55,498 nucleotides of DNA from Candidatus Fimivivens faecavium (GTDB lineage: Bacteria > Bacillota > Clostridia > Oscillospirales > Ruminococcaceae), in assembly GCA_018716105.1 (NCBI GenBank), contig DVKH01000037.1, positions 1 through 55,498 on the forward strand. The letters run 5' to 3'. The position numbers and the translations under genes were made by a program. The notes under the pieces are model-generated. The model was not told the origin of the DNA. It saw only the letters and a program-made list of their open reading frames with translations, and did not search any database. This document shows positions 1-9,047 of the stretch, in pieces. Within the stretch, counting starts at the first letter, position 1; every line of letters starts with the position of its first letter.

Positions 1-235
1 TTATAGGGCACGGCAAGGGGAAAAGCAAGAGGGAAATGTAACCGAAATGTAATAACTATGGCAAAAAAGCATAAGATAAGGGATTAAACAGAAGACAAAT
101 AGAGCAAAAACCGCAAAACCCGGCCTGGAAATACGCAAAATAGATTACAAAATGTCATAAATCGAAAGCGCGCGATTTCGCTCCCTTCCCACGCTTCCCT
201 CTCCTCTTCCACTCCGCCCTTCCCTTTCCAATTTA
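1..235. other. Gene-free left edge
   Basis: No coding region is recognisable here. The plus strand is purine-rich and AT-rich up to about 160. A small inverted repeat (AAATCG / CGATTT) lies at about 157-177. The stretch sits downstream of the recG terminator, so it may hold the control region of a gene outside the window, but I see no clear promoter. Confidence 0.5.
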
Positions 236-266
236 AAACAGGAAGCGCCAAAGGCGCTTCCTGTTT
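236..266 (-). terminator. Rho-independent terminator of recG
   Basis: Perfect 14-bp inverted repeat (arms 236-249 and 253-266, loop AAA) directly after the recG stop. On the minus strand it is followed by TTTTAAATT. Confidence 0.85.
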
Positions 267-274
267 GGCTCGAT

Positions 275-2332
275 TTAATTTGGCGCCGCGCCAACGCGGT
301 TGATGAGAGTCCGGACCGAAAGGGCGAGGCCCGCGTTCTCCGGGCTTTTCAAATCCGGATCGGAACTGAGCAGTTCGGCCGCGGTCTGCTGCGCTTCGGC
401 CAGGAGCGAGGCGTCGGAAAGCAGGCCGGCGTTTTCGAGGCCGGGGAGGCCGTGCTGACGGCTTCCGAAGAAATCGCCCGGGCCGCGCAGGCGAAGATCT
501 TCTTCCGCGATCTGAAAACCGTCGTTGGTTTTGCAGATGACGCCGAGCCTTTCGCGCGCGGCTTCTCCACGCGCGTCGGATATGAGAATACAGAAGGACT
601 CATAAGCGCCGCGCCCGATCCGCCCGCGGAGCTGATGAAGCTGACTCAGACCGAAGCGGTCCGCGTTTTCGATCAGCATCACCGCCGCGTTCGGCACGTC
701 CACGCCGACTTCCACAACGGTGGTCGAGACAAGGAGCTGAATCTCGCCGCGGGAAAAGGCGCTCATCACGGCCTCCTTTTCCTTTGGACGCAGTTTGCCG
801 TGCAGGAGCCCGACCGTATATCCCGCGAACGCGCCGTTGGCCAGTTCCTCTGCAACCGCAGAAGCGGAAGCGAGGTTGTCCGGCGTTTCCTCGGTTTCTT
901 CGACCAGCGGGCAGATCAGGTAGGCCTGACGGCCCTCGTCCAGCCTGTCACGGAGAAAACCAAATGCGCGCTCCCGTTTTCCGCTGTCGATTCGATAGGT
1001 TTTGACCGGCTTTCGGCCTTTCGGCAGTTCCCGGATGATCGAAACATCCAGATCGCCGTAGAGGATCAGCGAAAGGGTGCGCGGGATCGGGGTCGCGCTC
1101 ATAACAAGGGTATGAACCGGCTCCGACGCGCAGCCGGACGCTTTGTTTGAAAGCCCCGCGCGCTGTGCCACGCCGAACCGGTGCTGTTCGTCGGTGACCG
1201 CGAGGCCAAGGTTTTGAAATATGACGTCCCCGCTCAGGAGCGCATGGGTTCCGGCCACTAGTCCAATTTCGCCCGCGGCGAGGGCGCAGGTGATCTCCCG
1301 CCGCGCCCGGGCGCCGGTCGAGCTGGTAAGGCAGGCTACGCGGATGCCGAACGGGGAGAAAAGCCCGGAAAATGTTTTGGCGTGCTGTTCGGCGAGGATC
1401 TCGGTCGGCGCCATCACCACGGCCTGCCCGCCGTTTTGGATGACCGCCCAGGCGGCCGCGGCCGCCACCAGCGTCTTGCCGGAGCCGACGTCCCCCTGTA
1501 CAAGCCGGTTCATCAGAGCGCCGCTTTCGAGGTCGGCCAAGATCTCATCGGCGGCTGTTTTTTGGCCGCCGGTCGGCGTGAACGGGAGGGAGGCCCAGAA
1601 CGGCGCGAGATCGGTTTTTGGGAGCGGCGGGACCGAAACCCTGGCGTTTCGTCCCCGGATGGCCGTCATCGCGAGGGAGAACACCAGCAGTTCTTCCAGG
1701 ACAAACCGGCGTCTCGCGTTCCGGCATTCTTCAAAGGAACGGGGAAAATGAATCGCGCGCAGCGCCTGCTCAAGGGGGGGAAGGCTGTGCCGCGCCAGGA
1801 CGGACGCGGGAAGGGTTTCCGGGATCCTGCCGATCTCGTCGAACGCCCGGCCCAGGTCTTTTCCGATGGTGCGGGAGGTGAGCCCCGCGGTGCTGGGATA
1901 GACCGCCATCAGCCTTCCGGCCATTTCCGGCGGCAAGACCTGCGGCGCGCGCATCTCACGGCGTAACAGATTCCCGGCGAGCTTTCCATAGAAAAGATAG
2001 GTTTGGCCGGCCTTCAGCGCCTCTACAGCGAAGCGATTGTTAAAGAAGGTGAGTTCCAGCGCAACGCCGTCCGCATGCGCAGAGACTTTAAAAACAGAAA
2101 GGCCTTTTCGGATGCGCTGTTCCTTCGATTTGAAAAGAATTTCGGCTTTAACGGCGCAGATCTCGCCGGGCTGCATCCCGGAAAGGCCCTTTGGTTCGGT
2201 GAGGTCGATATAATCCCGCGGAAGGTGGAACAGCAGGTCACGCACCGTTTCGATACCGAGCTTATGGTACAGCTCGGCTTTCTTTTCGCCGACGCCCTTG
2301 ATATAGCGGACGCTGTTCTGCAGCTCCGGCAT
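275..2332 (-). CDS. recG: ATP-dependent DNA helicase RecG
   Basis: Branch-migrating superfamily 2 helicase that remodels stalled replication forks and Holliday junctions. The 685-residue product has the N-terminal helix-hairpin-helix/wedge region (YIKGVGEKKAELY at the start), Walker A GDVGSGKT near residue 285, the DEAD-box variant DEQH, motif III SATPIPRT, and the C-terminal helicase part with QLRGRIGR. Length matches the family (about 680-690). I chose the ATG at 2332 over the GTG at 2338 because GGGAGG lies 7 bases before the ATG but only 1 before the GTG. A probable promoter lies upstream (-10 TATACT). It is transcribed alone and ends at a strong terminator. Identity is secure. Confidence 0.97.
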   Translation of the reverse strand: MPELQNSVRYIKGVGEKKAELYHKLGIETVRDLLFHLPRDYIDLTEPKGLSGMQPGEICAVKAEILFKSKEQRIRKGLSVFKVSAHADGVALELTFFNNRFAVEALKAGQTYLFYGKLAGNLLRREMRAPQVLPPEMAGRLMAVYPSTAGLTSRTIGKDLGRAFDEIGRIPETLPASVLARHSLPPLEQALRAIHFPRSFEECRNARRRFVLEELLVFSLAMTAIRGRNARVSVPPLPKTDLAPFWASLPFTPTGGQKTAADEILADLESGALMNRLVQGDVGSGKTLVAAAAAWAVIQNGGQAVVMAPTEILAEQHAKTFSGLFSPFGIRVACLTSSTGARARREITCALAAGEIGLVAGTHALLSGDVIFQNLGLAVTDEQHRFGVAQRAGLSNKASGCASEPVHTLVMSATPIPRTLSLILYGDLDVSIIRELPKGRKPVKTYRIDSGKRERAFGFLRDRLDEGRQAYLICPLVEETEETPDNLASASAVAEELANGAFAGYTVGLLHGKLRPKEKEAVMSAFSRGEIQLLVSTTVVEVGVDVPNAAVMLIENADRFGLSQLHQLRGRIGRGAYESFCILISDARGEAARERLGVICKTNDGFQIAEEDLRLRGPGDFFGSRQHGLPGLENAGLLSDASLLAEAQQTAAELLSSDPDLKSPENAGLALSVRTLINRVGAAPN

Positions 2333-2362
2333 TTCCACGCCTCCCTTTCTGCTTGTTTACCA

Positions 2363-2391
2363 AGTATACCAAATTCTGGCCGGAAAGTCAC
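2363..2391 (-). promoter_or_regulatory. Probable recG promoter
   Basis: On the minus strand, TATACT (2363-2368) lies 17 bases after GTGACT (2386-2391). The -10 is good and the -35 moderate. It is about 30 bases upstream of the recG start. Confidence 0.5.
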
Positions 2392-2611
2392 GGCCCCATG
2401 CGCAGGCCCCCCAATCCGGATCCCGCGGAAATGGATGGAAGCATTCCCTGTAGGAATGGGCTGAGCAGAAATGGGCGTTTTTTAGAGCCGTCCCTTGACT
2501 TGACGGCTCCAAGAGTATTGTTTTCATATCCAGTAATGCCGGCCATGCTGACAAGACAAAGAAAAGGCGGTGACGCCTCTTCATCGCTGGCTTTTTCATA
2601 GGGGTGCAATG

Positions 2612-2643
2612 AAAAACCACCCGCTTCCCGGCGAGTGGTTTTT
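2612..2643 (-). terminator. Terminator after the GNAT gene
   Basis: Inverted repeat AAAAACCAC / GTGGTTTTT with an internal CGC/GCG extension, 40 bases downstream of the acetyltransferase stop. On the minus strand the stem ends in a T run. Confidence 0.7.
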
Positions 2644-2681
2644 GGCTTTTCGGTTCGCTGCCCGATTGGAAACGGCGCATT

Positions 2682-3320
2682 TTAAGCGCATTGCGGCAGC
2701 ACCATGCAATATTGTTTGAGTGCGAGGGGTTCTTCAACGATCTCGAACAGCTGGAAACCGTAGTGCTCGTACATGCCGACATTTTTTTCGTTGTGCGTCT
2801 CCAGCGATACCGCGAGCCGGTACCGGCGGGCGTAGCCGATGACAGCCCGCATCAGCTTTGAGGCGACGCCCTTTCCATGCATCGAGGGCCTGACGGCGAA
2901 GTAGACGATATGAAGCCTGCGGTCGGTGCCGATGCCGTCGGTCCAGCAGGAATTGAGATAGTCTTTTCCTTTTACGAAGTTCCAGAAGGTCTTCATTGAG
3001 GGATCGTCGCGGATCAGGGTTAAGTAGGTTTTCAGCAGGTAAAAGATCTCGGCCGCATAAAAGCGAAGCGGGTCATACGGCTCCGTTTCGTCGGATACGA
3101 CGATGATGCCGTTGAGATCCGGGGAGTCCGCGTAAATTTCACAGCTTTCAAATAGTTCATCCAAGTCACATCGAAACAGCTCTGGCAGCAGTTTCCGGCG
3201 AATTTCAGTCTGCGGGATCAGCTGTTGGTAGAGAGGGTCCTGATGGAAGCAGCCGCTTAAAAGCGCTTGCAGCTTTTCAATATCCTTTTTCTCTACGCGG
3301 TATAGTTGCCTGGTATCCAA
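2682..3320 (-). CDS. GNAT family N-acetyltransferase
   Basis: Predicted acetyl-CoA-dependent acetyltransferase of about 212 residues; substrate unknown. The C-terminal half carries the acetyl-CoA binding signature: a beta strand (LHIVYFAVRP) followed by the loop HGKGVASKLM (R/Q-x-x-G-x-G/A type), then a helix, and the late motif NVGMYEHYGF typical of GNAT fold strands 5-6. The open frame reaches upstream to a GTG at 3350, but that has no ribosome site. A TTG at 3320 is preceded at 8 bases by AAAGGTGA, so I prefer it. The gene is monocistronic with its own promoter and a hairpin-rich leader (3405-3460). The GNAT family call is firm; the function is not known. Confidence 0.85.
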   Translation of the reverse strand: MDTRQLYRVEKKDIEKLQALLSGCFHQDPLYQQLIPQTEIRRKLLPELFRCDLDELFESCEIYADSPDLNGIIVVSDETEPYDPLRFYAAEIFYLLKTYLTLIRDDPSMKTFWNFVKGKDYLNSCWTDGIGTDRRLHIVYFAVRPSMHGKGVASKLMRAVIGYARRYRLAVSLETHNEKNVGMYEHYGFQLFEIVEEPLALKQYCMVLPQCA

Positions 3321-3404
3321 AATTTCACTCACCTTTTTATCTGTAGACACGATTGTTGTTTGGTGAGTTTTACTAGTTCATAATTCCACCCCTTGTCGTA
3401 ATTT

Positions 3405-3460
3405 GCCAGAAGTCAGGGTGGGTATTTCGCCCGATCTCAGGGGAAATACCCTGTGATCTT
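3405..3460 (-). promoter_or_regulatory. Hairpin in the leader of the GNAT gene
   Basis: The minus-strand leader contains an inverted repeat GGTATTTC / GAAATACC (3420-3428 and 3443-3451) enclosing CCCTGAGATCGGGC. It lies between the promoter at 3516-3545 and the start codon. It resembles no riboswitch I can name with confidence. Confidence 0.4.
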
Positions 3461-3515
3461 GGACTGCCCGCGCATCGCGCGGAACCAAACGGCCGCCGCC
3501 GTCTGTACTATAGTT

Positions 3516-3545
3516 ATTATATCATCGGGCCGGCCGCAAAGTAAA
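3516..3545 (-). promoter_or_regulatory. Promoter of the GNAT gene
   Basis: On the minus strand, TTTACT (3540-3545), 18 bases, then TATAAT (3516-3521). Predicted transcription starts near 3509, giving a leader of about 190 bases. Confidence 0.6.
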
Positions 3546-4040
3546 AATGCGCCTGCCGCATCTTTGCGTAAAAAAGCTTTGGGCGTTTTGCATTTTTTGT
3601 TTTGGCTGCCGGCGTTGCTCGTGCACGCTCTTTATTTCACGGTTTTGCTTCTGTTTGCTCTTACGGCGGGAATCACCGCTTCTCCGCGGCCGGGGGCTGT
3701 TTATTCTATGTGAGGCGAAGTCAAAAGGGTTCTTGGGGCTGTCGGGGCGGAAATATTCCCCTGTTCCTCTGTCGTTAATATAAGGCACGGCTCCGGCCGG
3801 AAAACCGTAGACAGATATAAAAGGGGGGCTTTGAAGGCGCATGCGCTCTGGGGAGCTCTCAAGACGGCAAAAAACCAAAGCTGGGTAGGCCCCGCCCGCA
3901 GCATTGACAACGGCGGCCTCATTGGGACGGCATCCCCGGGTCTCTGTAAACCGGCGGTTCGGTTTTGAGGACATGAAACCTGGAAAGGCCCCTGGCTGCC
4001 GTGGGCGGCCAACCCGCAGCGTCATATTGTTTTGGAAATA
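3546..4040. other. Gene-free interval
   Basis: About 500 bases between the GNAT promoter and tRNA-Lys. Open frames on both strands are short, lack ribosome sites and have no recognisable protein similarity. I see nothing else in it. Confidence 0.45.
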
Positions 4041-4077
4041 AGAAACAGCCCGTCAGAATTTCAGACGGGCTGTTTCT
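4041..4077 (-). terminator. Terminator of tRNA-Lys
   Basis: Perfect 14-bp inverted repeat (4041-4054 / 4064-4077) two bases beyond the tRNA CCA end. On the minus strand it runs into TATTT. Confidence 0.85.
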
Positions 4078-4079
4078 CC

Positions 4080-4155
4080 TGGTGAGCCATCGGAGAATCG
4101 AACTCCGGACACCTTGATTAAAAGTCAAGTGCTCTGCCGGCTGAGCTAATGGCTC
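4080..4155 (-). tRNA. tRNA-Lys (anticodon TTT)
   Basis: 76-base cloverleaf on the minus strand. The acceptor arm is GAGCCAT/ATGGCTC, the anticodon loop is CTTTTAA with TTT, the T arm is CCGGAGTTCGATTCTCCGA, and the CCA end is encoded. It has its own promoter and terminator, so it is an independent unit. Confidence 0.97.
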
Positions 4156-4169
4156 TCAAACGCTTTACT

Positions 4170-4198
4170 AGTATAGCAATGTCCAGATGGTTTGTCAA
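4170..4198 (-). promoter_or_regulatory. tRNA-Lys promoter
   Basis: On the minus strand, TTGACA (4193-4198), exactly 17 bases, then TATACT (4170-4175). Ideal sigma-A spacing just ahead of the tRNA. Confidence 0.85.
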
Positions 4199-4284
4199 GT
4201 TCTGTTTTATTTTTCTGGAATATGCGGGAAGACGGCCGCATAGGGGCGGCTTTTGAAAGTATGCCCGCGCTGAACAAAATTATC

Positions 4285-4327
4285 AGCGAAAGGGGCGGAT
4301 CGAAACCGGATACGCCCCCTTTGCGCT
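4285..4327 (-). terminator. Probable terminator of the YfhO gene
   Basis: Long GC-rich hairpin (AGCG-AAAGGGGCG paired with CGCCCC-CTTT-GCGCT) overlapping the stop codon. On the minus strand it is followed by GATAATTTTG, so the U tract is weak. Confidence 0.5.
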
Positions 4328-7016
4328 AACCGAATCGCTCCAACAGCGCTTTTGCGGTCGGCTGGAGATAGACAATCCAAAACGCGCCCGCCCATAGAAC
4401 CGCAAGAAGGATTGCGGCGGCGGCCCCCGTTTTTTGAGAGAACCGTTCCACGCCCTTATCTCCGGCAAGCTTGATTGCGGCGAGCAGGGCGAGGCCGAAC
4501 AGCGAGATCAGAAGCCCCGCGTTCAGGCCGGGCGGCGAAAACCGGATGGTCAGGAGGTTTTGCCCGCTCTGAAGCGGAACGGCTGTCAGAAAACCGAAAA
4601 CCCGCCTGCACTCCACGGGAGAATCGTTGATTTCAATCGAGAGCCCGTGCTCATAGGGAATTGGGATGAGCGCCCAGAGCCCGTCTGTTTCGGAAGAAAT
4701 GCTCCCCGCCCAGCCGTTTGCGGCCGGGGAAAGATCCAGCGCTGGAAAGCGTCCGGCCAGTTCGCCAAAGCCTTCGGCCGAAAGCGCGTAAACCCCAAAC
4801 GAGGACGCCTGAACGGGCCGCTTGACGACGGCGGTAATTTCAACACGTTCCCCGGCGTGGAAGGTCCCGAGTTCAATCAAACCGTTCGACGACTGGGTTG
4901 GATAGAGTTTGGAAGCTTCTTCGCCGTTGACCAGTATGCGGAGCGCGTGATAATAGGGTTCCGCAAGACGGATGCCCGGGCGGTCGAAGCAGTCGAAGTA
5001 GAGGACGGAGGTTTCGTCCATCACAAAACGCCAGGTGAGATACGCCGGCGCGGAGCCGCTCGGCTCAAGGGCAGCCGGGCCTTTTTCCTGGGGCGTCTGC
5101 GTGACGCCGAGCAGGGCGCTCGGTTCGATCTTTCGCACCAGCGCGGAGCTTTGGCCGGTGAGCTGCTCCAAAATCCAGTCGCCGGTCAGCGCCCGTTCCA
5201 CCTCCGTTTCCGGGAGTTCGGTGTTCAGGCGCTCTTCCGGCACGGCGATGAGCGGCGCGGAAAACGGGAGCCTGGAAATCCGATACCCGCCGTTGTCGTA
5301 GACGCTTTCCTCAAAGCCCTCCGGCAGCTTCTCCTTGGAATCCGTCCGCTCGATGCGATACCGGTTTCCGAGCAGCCAGTCGGTGATCAGGGTCCCCCCG
5401 TGCGAGCCGATTTCCATCCAATAGGCGGAGTAACCGAGTTTGGCCATCCCCTCCCGGACATTTTTGCCGCTCAGGGACGTGTAGTGCGACATGGTGGGAT
5501 AACCGATCGCCCCGATCAGGTTGACGTCGAAGAGCTTCGATTCGGTTTTCACCCGGTAAAACGCGGCGTCGCCGATCCTCCCCGAAAGATCGGTCACCCA
5601 CGGGAACCAGGCGGTCTGCCGGGAGGCGGAGCCAAGGTAGACGAACGAATGGAACCCGCCCTCCAGCACCACCAGCGCGGCGAGGAGGACCGAAAACGCC
5701 GTCCGGCGGATGGCGCCGTTTCGAACCATAAAGCAGAGGAAGAAATAGCTGACCGCCGCGGCGGCGAAAAAGAAAAAAACGAGGGAATAGGATTCTTCTG
5801 TTTCGGAGAGGCGGCGGGTATAGGTGGTGAGCTCATGATACCGGTATTTGAACAGGATCGAGCCGGCGACGGCGGGCAGAAGCAGGGCCCCGGCGGCGAA
5901 GAAGGCGCCGGAACGCGGCGCGGCCTGGCGCAGCGGAGCCTGTTCTTTGAGTTCCAGCAGGGCCTCTGCGGTGAGGGCCAACCCCGTAAACACGGTCAGA
6001 AAACCGTAACGGATTGGAAACGCCTGGTAATCCCCGGTGTGCCAGACCCGGTTGACCGGCTCCCAGAGCGAAGGGATCAGCAGCAGCAGAAACAGGATCC
6101 GCAGCGGCAGCCGGGAGCGTTCCCGCAGGTTCGACGGCGTAAAAACAAACGGCAGCGCGGCAAACAGGGCGGCTGTACAGAACAGAAACGCCCAGGTCGT
6201 GTGAACCGGCGCGAGCAGCGGCGTGAGCCCGGCGGAGAGCTCGGCCGTCCTGGCGGAATCGAGATACTGATAAAACGCGGGCAGCCAGACAAACGCGGAC
6301 AGGAGCATGGCCGCAGCGGCGCCGATGCCGAGCCGCGCGGCTGCGGCCCGGGCTTCCTTCCGGTCGGATCCAAACGCGAGAAAAAGGCCCGACGAGAAGA
6401 TCAGGAACAGAACCGTGCAGTAGCTGATGTAAAAATTCACGATGACCGAAAGCGCGAGCATGATGGTGAAAAACAGAACCGGCCCGCCGTCAAATACGCG
6501 GAGGAAGGACCAGAGCAGCAGCGGGAACAGGATCATCGCGTCGAGCCAGCCGGTGATCTGATAGAACATCATCGTATAGCCGCAGAACGCATAGGCGGTG
6601 GAGAGCGCGCACCGCTCCGCCGCGTCCAGCGCCGGGAACCGGAAGCGGAAAAACAGCCACGCGGTCTGGGCGCAGGCGGCGATCTTGACCAGCGTCAGGA
6701 TATTCATGAAAAAAAGCATCCCGCGCGGTTCGAAAAAGACCGACAGGAATGAGAACGGGCTTGAGAGGTAGTAGAACAGGACGCCCCAGAAATTCATTCC
6801 GCCCGCGTTCGCGCGCGAATAGAGCAGGGAACCGTTCCCGGCGACCGCATCCCGGAATTCCATCATCAGCGGCGCGATCTGCTGCCCCATGTCCCCCCAT
6901 GCGAGGGTGTTTTCCCCAAACGGCCAAAGCCCCGCCTGGCGATAGACGGCGAGCAGCGTCAGGCAGACCAGAAGGGGAGGTACAATGCATTCAAATTTTC
7001 GGATGGTTTGTTTCAT
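4326..7016 (-). CDS. YfhO family membrane protein
   Basis: Large polytopic membrane protein of 896 residues, similar in length and layout to YfhO of Bacillus. That family is linked to glycosylation of cell-surface polymers such as lipoteichoic acid, using lipid-linked sugars. The N-terminal two thirds hold about a dozen hydrophobic segments with the family-like pattern WGDMGQQ near residue 40 and a YSRANAGGMNFWG loop. A large extracytoplasmic domain follows (about 530-850), then a last membrane segment near the end (LLISLFGLALLAAIKLAG and AAAILLAVLWAGAFWIVYL). I start it at the ATG at 7016 (GGGAG 8 bases upstream) because the longer frame would run into the recA gene. It is divergent from recA with a short shared control region. 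The family is confident; the sugar acceptor is unknown. Confidence 0.85.
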   Translation of the reverse strand: MKQTIRKFECIVPPLLVCLTLLAVYRQAGLWPFGENTLAWGDMGQQIAPLMMEFRDAVAGNGSLLYSRANAGGMNFWGVLFYYLSSPFSFLSVFFEPRGMLFFMNILTLVKIAACAQTAWLFFRFRFPALDAAERCALSTAYAFCGYTMMFYQITGWLDAMILFPLLLWSFLRVFDGGPVLFFTIMLALSVIVNFYISYCTVLFLIFSSGLFLAFGSDRKEARAAAARLGIGAAAAMLLSAFVWLPAFYQYLDSARTAELSAGLTPLLAPVHTTWAFLFCTAALFAALPFVFTPSNLRERSRLPLRILFLLLLIPSLWEPVNRVWHTGDYQAFPIRYGFLTVFTGLALTAEALLELKEQAPLRQAAPRSGAFFAAGALLLPAVAGSILFKYRYHELTTYTRRLSETEESYSLVFFFFAAAAVSYFFLCFMVRNGAIRRTAFSVLLAALVVLEGGFHSFVYLGSASRQTAWFPWVTDLSGRIGDAAFYRVKTESKLFDVNLIGAIGYPTMSHYTSLSGKNVREGMAKLGYSAYWMEIGSHGGTLITDWLLGNRYRIERTDSKEKLPEGFEESVYDNGGYRISRLPFSAPLIAVPEERLNTELPETEVERALTGDWILEQLTGQSSALVRKIEPSALLGVTQTPQEKGPAALEPSGSAPAYLTWRFVMDETSVLYFDCFDRPGIRLAEPYYHALRILVNGEEASKLYPTQSSNGLIELGTFHAGERVEITAVVKRPVQASSFGVYALSAEGFGELAGRFPALDLSPAANGWAGSISSETDGLWALIPIPYEHGLSIEINDSPVECRRVFGFLTAVPLQSGQNLLTIRFSPPGLNAGLLISLFGLALLAAIKLAGDKGVERFSQKTGAAAAILLAVLWAGAFWIVYLQPTAKALLERFG

Positions 7017-7044
7017 AGAGGCGCTCCCGGAAGGGTTTTTGAAA

Positions 7045-7058
7045 AGAACATATATTCG
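7045..7058. promoter_or_regulatory. Candidate LexA (SOS) box upstream of recA
   Basis: The 14-mer AGAACATATATTCG matches the Bacillus LexA/DinR consensus CGAACATATGTTCG at 12 of 14 positions. It lies 20 bases before the recA -35 and 29 bases before the divergent YfhO start. Confidence 0.65.
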
Positions 7059-7077
7059 AAAAAGACGCTGAAACCAT

Positions 7078-7106
7078 TTGCTTTCCGCTGAAAAAACCTG
7101 TATAAT
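7078..7106 (+). promoter_or_regulatory. recA promoter
   Basis: TTGCTT (7078-7083), 17 bases, TATAAT (7101-7106), followed by GGAGG and the recA ATG 35 bases later. Confidence 0.8.
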
Positions 7107-7140
7107 AAAATCAGCAAACGATGCGGAGGTTAAAGCTGCG

Positions 7141-8211
<1,071 letters not shown>

Positions 8212-8216
8212 CCGAT

Positions 8217-8843
8217 ATGGTGGTGACGGATGCCGTGCGGACACGCCGCGGGAGGATCGCCATTTCGGTCGACGGGGAATACCGCTTTTCCCTCCCCGCC
8301 GGACTCTGGGCCGAGAGCGGCCTTTTCGTCGGGGAGCAAACCGATGAGGCGGCGCTCGGCGCGGTTCTCTCCCGCGCACAGGAGGAGCAGGCGAAGCAGC
8401 GCGCGTTTTCGCTTCTTTCCGCAAGGGAATACACGGAAAAGCGCCTGACGGAAAAGCTTGCGGAAAAGGTCCCGCGCGAAGCCGCCGCCGCGGCCGCGGC
8501 CCGCATGCGGGAGCTGGGATTGGTCAACGACGGCGATTACGCCGCGCGCCTCGCCCGCGATCTCTATCATCTCCGCGGATTTTCCCCGAAACGCATCGGG
8601 TATGAGCTTGTCAAACGGGGCGTCGGCCGGGAGGCGGCCGAGGCGGCGCTTTCTCAGTTCGAAGACGGGGACGAGGCGGGGCGCGCCGCCGCGTTTCTTC
8701 GGAAGAAGTACCCCGATCTCACGGAGGAGAAGATGCGCCGGCGCGCCGTGGCCGCGCTCCGGAGAATGGGCTATGGCTGTGAAGCGATCCGCGCCGCGCT
8801 CGCCCAGGTCCGGAACGGGGACGCCGGGGATGGATGGGAATGA
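8217..8843 (+). CDS. recX: Regulatory protein RecX
   Basis: Modulator that binds RecA filaments and limits their activity. The 208-residue product is built of helical repeats. The recognisable RecX core is SLLSAREYTEKRLTEKL, then ARMRELGLVNDGDYAARLARDL and KRIGYELVKRGV, the typical three-helix tandem units. It starts 5 bases after the recA stop, so translation is likely coupled, and recA-recX is the common arrangement. The N-terminal 60 residues (DAVRTRRGRIAISVDG) fit the longer RecX form of Firmicutes. A GC-rich hairpin follows the stop. Confidence 0.93.
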   Translation: MVVTDAVRTRRGRIAISVDGEYRFSLPAGLWAESGLFVGEQTDEAALGAVLSRAQEEQAKQRAFSLLSAREYTEKRLTEKLAEKVPREAAAAAAARMRELGLVNDGDYAARLARDLYHLRGFSPKRIGYELVKRGVGREAAEAALSQFEDGDEAGRAAAFLRKKYPDLTEEKMRRRAVAALRRMGYGCEAIRAALAQVRNGDAGDGWE

Positions 8844-8857
8844 GCGTTTGGGCTTAA

Positions 8858-8881
8858 CCGCGGCCGGGTTCCCGGCCGCGG
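8858..8881 (+). terminator. Terminator of recA-recX
   Basis: 11-bp perfect GC-rich stem (8858-8868 / 8871-8881) followed by CTTTCCATTT. The U tract is short. Confidence 0.6.
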
Positions 8882-8899
8882 CTTTCCATTTGCCTCCGG

Positions 8900-8928
8900 T
8901 TGTCTTCCGGCGGCGAATGTGGTATGAT
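8900..8928 (+). promoter_or_regulatory. Promoter of rimO-pgsA
   Basis: TTGTCT (8900-8905), 17 bases, TATGAT (8923-8928), about 120 bases ahead of rimO. Confidence 0.6.
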
Positions 8929-9047
8929 AACCGCATCCATTGGGACTTGCCCGTCCGTACTGCCGGAAGCGGATGAGCGAAGATAAACAGTTTTCGATCC
9001 GATGAAATACCGTTTCCAGGCCTGTATACCGGGCGGGGACGGCGGAA

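Noticed and set aside
2486-2511. Hairpin GAGCCGTC / GACGGCTC between recG and the GNAT gene
   Set aside because: No T run follows on either strand and no gene end is near. It could not be assigned a role.
3405-3460. Possible TPP riboswitch before the GNAT gene (CTGAGA and ACCC-like segments)
   Set aside because: The P4/P5 part (CTGGATAATGCCAG-type) is missing and the gene has no thiamine link. Kept only as an unassigned hairpin.
4434-6752. Very long open frame on the plus strand (772 codons) opposite the YfhO gene
   Set aside because: It is rich in Arg, Gly, Gln and Glu with no domain, no ribosome site and no hydrophobic core. The minus-strand frame encodes a clear membrane protein. High GC creates such antisense frames.
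7078-7140. N-terminal extension of recA
   Set aside because: It covers the -35 and -10 of the recA promoter. The ATG at 7141 gives the standard RecA start.
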